Shown one piece after another: positions 58,350 through 64,000 of a stretch of 64,000 nt of DNA. The stretch comes from Paragyromitra xinjiangensis. Lineage: Eukaryota > Ascomycota > Pezizomycetes > Pezizales > Discinaceae. The translations under genes and the position numbers were made by a program. Each line of letters starts with the position of its first letter. Positions within the stretch are counted from its first letter, which is position 1. Below the pieces are notes generated by a model that was given only the letters and a program-made list of their open reading frames with translations, was not told where the DNA came from and made no database searches. The stretch lies in NCBI GenBank assembly GCA_038503065.1, contig JBCAMK010000014.1, positions 1,178,001 through 1,242,000 of the forward strand, in the 5' to 3' direction.

Positions 58350-61300
58350 TAGCTACTTTTTCCTGCATCAATTCATGGAATCAATATCTCTTCATTAACC
58401 CGTCGCTTAGCGTCATCGAGATATAATCGAAAAGGAAGGTGATGGCTGTGCTCCGCCTCGAGAACGCGGCCCGGAAAGGTGATTTGCTGAAAAAAATGTG
58501 GAATGTGAAGAAATACACAATCCACTAAAAACGCACCAATCGCTAGCCCGACCGCACACGCTGGGCCAGGGCCAGGAAGTGTATAGATTATAGCAGGTAG
58601 TTTTGATTTAAATCAATAGCTGAAGATTCGCTTGTGACTAGGTCTCTACTGTACTGGTAGTACTTCGCGAAGAGTGACTGAATGCGAAATTGTTGGAGAT
58701 GCTTCCGAATACAGGTGACCTCTTGGGTGTGGCTTCGGAGTCGGAAATGATTGAGAGACAGGCACCCGAGCACTCGGGCACTCGGGCACCCAGTAGAGCC
58801 ACTACACGAGTATTTAGATAGAGGTCGTACTCCCTACCTAGCAAGCAAGCAATCGAACCTTCTATTCCTCCCTAAGTGCCCCAATATTACAACACAAATT
58901 GCCGTTACAGACACGAGTTTTAATTCATGGATATATGAAAGTAGTTGCAATTGTAAAGCGCCCCGGCTATCTGATAGGGAAATTCTCTAAAAAAAAATAC
59001 GGTAAAATCACCACACATCGGAGTTAGTCTAAGGCTAGCACTAAGTAGGGGACCATTCTCTGCTAAATACCTCCTAGACTTGGCCTGTTTTGAGCAAACA
59101 ATAATCATGAAAATTCCTCTAGCGACGAGATATCTCTTACTCCAAACCACTTGCCGAAGATTGGCCACAATCACGTACCTCAGCGACTCTAGTACGATAT
59201 AGATGCCTATTTTATCCCCCCCCCCGAACCAGGGCACTCCTAGAGCCATGTATACACATACGTAGCTGAAAGCTTTATAGCTTCCTTCCCTTTTCACGAG
59301 GTGGAGTACTCCATCTCTTAAAACCTCAATATTCCTTGAGCAGGCCAATGAGGTAGTTATTTACCAACACTTGTAAATAGTACATTGGACATAGCGTAGT
59401 GCTAAGAAGTTAGAAATTATAGATACTCTCCATTGCCTAAAGCAACATTAATGATGTAAAAGTACGTAATATCTTATAACAAACTAATTAATCTATCTCC
59501 GACTGCTTCACAACCTGTAATTATTTGATTTTCTAGTGATTGATAAGTCGACATGACAGCCCTGCAGTACACGGTCACACAAGAAAAATGCAGTACAACC
59601 CGGGAAGCATGTAGCCGCTCGTGCTGCAACGATCAATGAAGTAGAGTGAATACGTGCACAACCTTACAGCTATTCGGGACTATTGAGCAAAAAAAATAGG
59701 GATGATACTGTTCGTGCTTCAAGTGAGGTAGAAAAGTCTAGGGTAAATTCTATCCTTTGTGTGATATGAGTAGAATGACAAATAATAGTTAGGTATAAGA
59801 CTTATATTTTGTCCCGAAAATGGACATTTTGTTTTGGGTGAATACAGACAGTTTTAAGACTGACCGAAAGGAAGGGGAATTCCTTCAGGTGACGCAGTAT
59901 CTAAAACTATACTATATATATCGTATTATGAGCTTGTTTCATTCTTAGGTCAGTCCAATTTTCAGTTGCATCGTTGGCGCTGGTTCTTTTGTACCCCTTA
60001 GGCTTTCGGCTCCCATGCTCGAAGAGCAGCTTTGATATTGTATGGGGCACGGGCTCCTTCTGTACGAGTTTGGGGAAAGTTATGGATCTTTGGCCCGTGC
60101 ACTTGTACTTTCCACAAGAGGTGGCTATGGTAAACGTATCAACCTTTAGTAACAACAAGCGCTGCACAAACTAGGCATGAGGTAGGCTGATATTTTCGAG
60201 ACTTTTAGTTATTTCATACCAGAAATTCCTGGATCTTATTTGATCATCTCAAACAACTAGTTTCAACTATTTCAGGGAACAAAAGGAGGCCCCTTCCTAC
60301 CTGTTGCTAGAACTCACCTTTATCAAAGCTTTTTTTTTAAATAGTAAGTGTAGAAGTACATATGCGCATGTTGCGTGCAGTTGTGCTAAGCATCCCTACT
60401 TAATCCAACTGCGGTCTCGGTACCATACTCAACAAAACTTTGGGTCTGGTGATGAGACACTACAAAACTACGGCTTCCCTAGTTTAAGACATCAATAAGT
60501 AGGTAGGAGAAATAAGTGGTGTCAATTTAGAGACCAGATAACACTGCGGTGACTATGGACCTTCTAATTCTACCAGGAAAATCTCAGCACATAGATTTCC
60601 GGGTTTCTCTCCTTCGCCTAAAAGCTGTATTCTGTGTTTTTCACGGACATATATATCCTGGTAGGCATTAGAAACCTGATCACCGTCTTCAGAGCTAATT
60701 TTTATCTATGTCGACTCTTCAACAATACAGAGGAGTCGTCGAATTGGAGATATGAGTTGCAACAGAGTTTTAAGCGCATCAGCTAATATGGTCTTCAATC
60801 ACATTGATTACCATCGCGCAATCGCAGCTAAATTCCCGAAAGCGTTTCAGGAAATCCACATATTCGGTGTTGCAAGCTTACCACACGCATAATATACGAT
60901 CCCTCTAAGCAAGGCACTGTCAACATCCACATCTGTATGTGCATATGCATGAAATTATCTGCGTCAGTAAGCACTGCTGTAGAGCCCACGTTGAACGAAA
61001 ACCACAGTCAGTTCACGGCGACATCGGAAAATGCGCCGTCATCGGACCGAGAATAGACCAAGTTTTAAAAGATCACAGGGTAAGGTAATGCTGCTGTCGT
61101 GAAACCGCGGTGTAGTTCGTATGTGTGAGGCTGGTAGTTGAAGGGTTCGACATCCCTATCTCATATTATCACGTTTCCTAGCTTCTTGTGGCGCCGTTTC
61201 TGGAATGATGGGCAACTAGGATTCCTGACAGTTACTTGCCCCATAGGTACCTGAAATATAAAGAAAGGGAGCAAAATGAGTTTTGAAACTGTTATTCCAC

Positions 61301-63537
61301 GAGGATCATGGTTTACGAAGGGCATTTCCACGAGATTTCAGAGCAAGGTTGTTGATAAAGCCACGGGCAGGGTCTTGCGCGATAGACGTGTTCTACCCCT
61401 GGTCGAAAACTTGGAACCGAGATCGGGCAGTCTGGGCCCGATTGACTCAGATGGGGCGATACTTATGTCAGGGCAAATTGGGCATTGGGAATGGTTCATA
61501 GCAGGCCATTCATCGCTGTAACTTAAACGGTATGAAGGTTCGTTTCGGTAGTGCTGGGATATCCTAGTGCTTACCCCATGATTTCCGTTTCAATGAAAAA
61601 GAAAAGAAAAGAACTGAAAAAACCAAAAATTCAAAGCATTGGAATTCCAGAGAATGATTATTTGCTTTTTGCCAGAAGGGCGGCACGGAAAATCATGAAA
61701 ATTTCTCGAATGCTACTTCAGTTGACTACATGTACTAAACCTATTCATCACCCAGGTGTGGTTGAAGGACAAATCGGGATGAACGTTAGACACGTTTGAT
61801 ATTAAGGATCACAAACCAGGCTTAACCCACCGCTAGCGCAGATCCCTGAGGCTCTGCGGCAAGCCCACTCTGGTCTCTTTGGGGGTTCTGGGTTCTGGGC
61901 AACGTTTCAGGGCGTGGTCTTTTCCAATTGCTTCTTGCGGACTAGATTTTCCCTTTGCTTGCCGGGTTCCACGATTAATTAGCGTCTCGATTTTTTTCCT
62001 GATGGGCCATATCAACGCATGAACTTGACAACTGGACACCCAGTTTTCGGTAGGTCGGTGACAATGTGGCTTTTTCGGAGCACTAGATACGCACTCTCCA
62101 CATACACGCACATACGGGGGGGACCTTCCCTGAGATGACGAGACGTACCTCCGACCTAAATGGTAAATGTCAACTGTTGGGGGAAGGAGCACGAATAGCA
62201 ATCTACAGAGAACGATGCGCACGTCTGAACGGGTCGGAAAAACCCTGGAACCATTTGATTTCGATATCCCGCATCAGTAAAGTGTAGCAGAAACCAAGAA
62301 TAGCTAGTGCCGGTAGATGAATAATAACTGCCCTTCACTAGGTATATACCTTACCAACTATCAGTCCCTGAGTTATGTGCTGTAGGTACTGTTGGGGAGG
62401 TTTCTCGATTCTCTCCTTGAAGGATGAATAGCCCGTACTATGTATCCCTTACATCAATCTCGTATAGTCATCCGCCGAAGTTACCAAGTCTTCTCTAGTG
62501 AACCGCTGACACCGCGTTCTGCGCCTGTCCTCCTTCTCGTGCGGGCTTTCCGAAACCCCTACCCCAACAATTCACCTCCCCCTCCACCCTTCAGCCCCCA
62601 CACCCCCATTATTCCATCCTTATCATGTACATAGATAGGTACACAAGGTATCGATCACTCACACATTCTGTTGGCCTCCTACCGATGGCTCTTGCCGATT
62701 TCGTCGATTGCTCTGCGCTGCCGCTCTCCATGCAGCTGTTCCGGATTTCGGACCTCTGTTTTATGACCTCAACCGATATGCACTTCACGCATTGTGCTGC
62801 TATAGCTAGATAGATACTAATGTTAATGTACCCATGGCGATGGCAGTGGTCGGAGCGGAGGCGCTGGAGTTTCGGTTTTCTTTTTATCTACCCCGCCTTC
62901 CCTCTGATCTTCTCTCTTTTTCGTGTTCTTCCTTCCCCCTGGTCTTCTTTCTTTGCCGCACCTCCATATATATATTCAGCCGGTACTTTATATTTTATAT
63001 TTTTATCTTCAAATGGATAGCTCTTTACTGTTCTAATCGCTCCTTTTGGGTAATCTTTTGTTATTTTCCCGCTTGACCGGCTTATTTTCCCTATACATGT
63101 TGGCTTCCGCAGCGACGCTACCAAATGCCTCCTGCTAGCCGTTCGTTTCTTAGTGGTGCGAACTCACAATCATATAGGCGAACCCGTGCTCGTCCTCCCT
63201 CCGTCGCCTCTTCCATCGCCACGGTGCGTTGTTGCCCGCGCTATCTCTCCCAGCTACGGCCCTATTGCGACTCGTCGAAGGCGGTCGTGGTAGTAGGCAG
63301 GGTCCATCGTCAGCACCTCACTCCCACAACCGTCGTCGCTAGGCGTTATACTGGGAAAGGAAAGGGAAGGACGCAGCCTAGGTCATCTTCTACGAGATCA
63401 TCCGGCCTGAGGTCTCCTGCCGCGGGGTCTTCCACCGTTAGATCCTCTGGTGTAAGATCTCCGACGGTTTACAATCCTACCGCGCCTCTCTCTTCGTCTT
63501 CAATCATTGGGCAGGTGAAGGCGGAAGGAACAGAATC
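58350..63537. other. Gene-poor stretch, ~5.2 kb, no convincing gene
   Basis: AT-rich with stops in all frames. Short frames (for example 61276-61521 and 63125-63631) lack domains, splice support or clear coding character. The last ~700 bp become CT-rich and low in complexity, as expected for the leader/promoter of the gene at 63538. Confidence 0.5.
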
Positions 63538-64000
63538 ATGCCCACCAACGGCTCAAACTCGGCATCCTCGTCAGTCTCCCCAAAAGTCATCGTGCCGTCA
63601 GTCACGGTCATTTCACTTCTCGTTCTTATAACATTCATTGGCGCAGTAATCATCTTTGTTCGTGCATACAAGAAAAGGCGACGACGCTCATCCGATGTCG
63701 AAAAACAGGACGTAGAGGCCGGGCAAGCTGGAGAACGGGGAGTTGGTAATCGCGAAAGGCGTGAGAGTATGATGAAGAGTGGGATGGGCCCACCAAGAGC
63801 CTTTGGTAGGTCGGGGGGTGCTATCAAGCCTCCACCTCGCGCGGCAAGAAGAGAATCTCAGACACTGCCACAGGAAGCTCGTGAAATTGTGAACCAGGAG
63901 TTCAAGAAAGGGCGGAGCGGTAAGGAAGGAGCTGAAAGAACAGTGGCAGCTGGGCAAGGATATGCCGTGCGCCATGCGCATGAGACGAGGGGCACAGAAA
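63538..64000 (+). CDS. Single-pass membrane protein, unknown function, 3' partial
   Basis: The frame from ATG 63538 is open to the window edge (154 codons). A short Ser/Asn-rich N-terminus (MPTNGSNSASSSVSPK) precedes one hydrophobic segment, VIVPSVTVISLLVLITFIGA followed by VIIFV. A strong basic stop-transfer (RAYKKRRRR) and an Arg/Gly/Glu-rich cytosolic part (DVEKQDVEAGQAGERGVGNR) come next. The topology suggests an N-out type III anchor. The frame is also open upstream to about 63442, so an upstream exon cannot be excluded. Confidence 0.65.
   Translation, partial: MPTNGSNSASSSVSPKVIVPSVTVISLLVLITFIGAVIIFVRAYKKRRRRSSDVEKQDVEAGQAGERGVGNRERRESMMKSGMGPPRAFGRSGGAIKPPPRAARRESQTLPQEAREIVNQEFKKGRSGKEGAERTVAAGQGYAVRHAHETRGTE

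Noticed and set aside
61276..61521. An 81-codon ORF in the gene-poor stretch
   Set aside because: Starts at an ATG but has no recognisable features or neighbouring exons; kept as noise for lack of transcript evidence.
63125..63631. A 168-codon ORF just before the last gene
   Set aside because: Ser/Arg-rich low-complexity translation from CT-rich DNA, overlapping the better-supported frame at 63538; more likely 5' leader, though an upstream exon is possible.

Overview
This is genomic DNA of a filamentous ascomycete (Pezizomycotina). The cellular genes carry many short introns (50-97 bp) with fungal branch sites (CTAAC/CTGAC types), and the repeats are fungal: a chromodomain Ty3/gypsy element, Tad-like LINEs, a Plavaka-type DNA transposon and pogo/Fot1-type elements. 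The species cannot be read from the sequence; a repeat-rich Leotiomycete would fit, but that is a guess.

The window has two halves. Positions 1 to about 29,720 are a stack of nested transposons with no host gene. From the left: the 3' end of a chromovirus (pol end, polypurine tract, 701-bp LTR) that landed inside ORF1 of a Tad-like LINE on the + strand. That LINE is itself split in its RNase H domain by a second, ORF1-only element ('half-LINE') with a 16-bp target duplication. The LINE's poly(A) tail abuts a second LINE copy on the - strand, which is split by another half-LINE copy with a 15-bp duplication. The 5' end of the - strand LINE abuts one of two inverted copies of a small DNA transposon (called F here), whose termini match those of a Plavaka-type element. 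That left F copy is split at a TA by a fold-back element (B), and B is split by the 9.35-kb Plavaka-type element (A).

Element A is the most interesting object. It has CATCAG termini, a zinc-finger/DDE transposase gene with a single in-frame stop, and two divergent multi-exon accessory genes of 504 and 571 aa. The second accessory gene resembles DUF6532 proteins. A short word, RGGATRC, is scattered through the element, including its introns. A right-hand F copy with a 57-bp minisatellite, a TA-flanked MITE, an LTR scrap and a decayed pogo-type transposase finish the repeat half.

From 30.4 kb on is ordinary gene space: mitochondrial acetyl-CoA acetyltransferase (-, with a GC-AG intron), the RAD6/UBC2 ubiquitin-conjugating enzyme (+), conventional kinesin (+), an F-box-like protein (+), a complex I Tim17-family subunit (-), a TM9/EMP70 endomembrane protein (-), a CSN12/THP1-type PCI protein (+), a DHA2-type MFS transporter (+), a CCDC124/Lso2 ribosome-associated protein (+), a two-TM protein of unknown function (+) and, at the right edge, the start of a single-pass membrane protein (+). 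These are unrelated single genes, not a cluster. A pogo-derived MITE at 57.9 kb shares ends with the decayed pogo element at 29 kb. About 5.2 kb (58.35-63.5 kb) shows no convincing gene.
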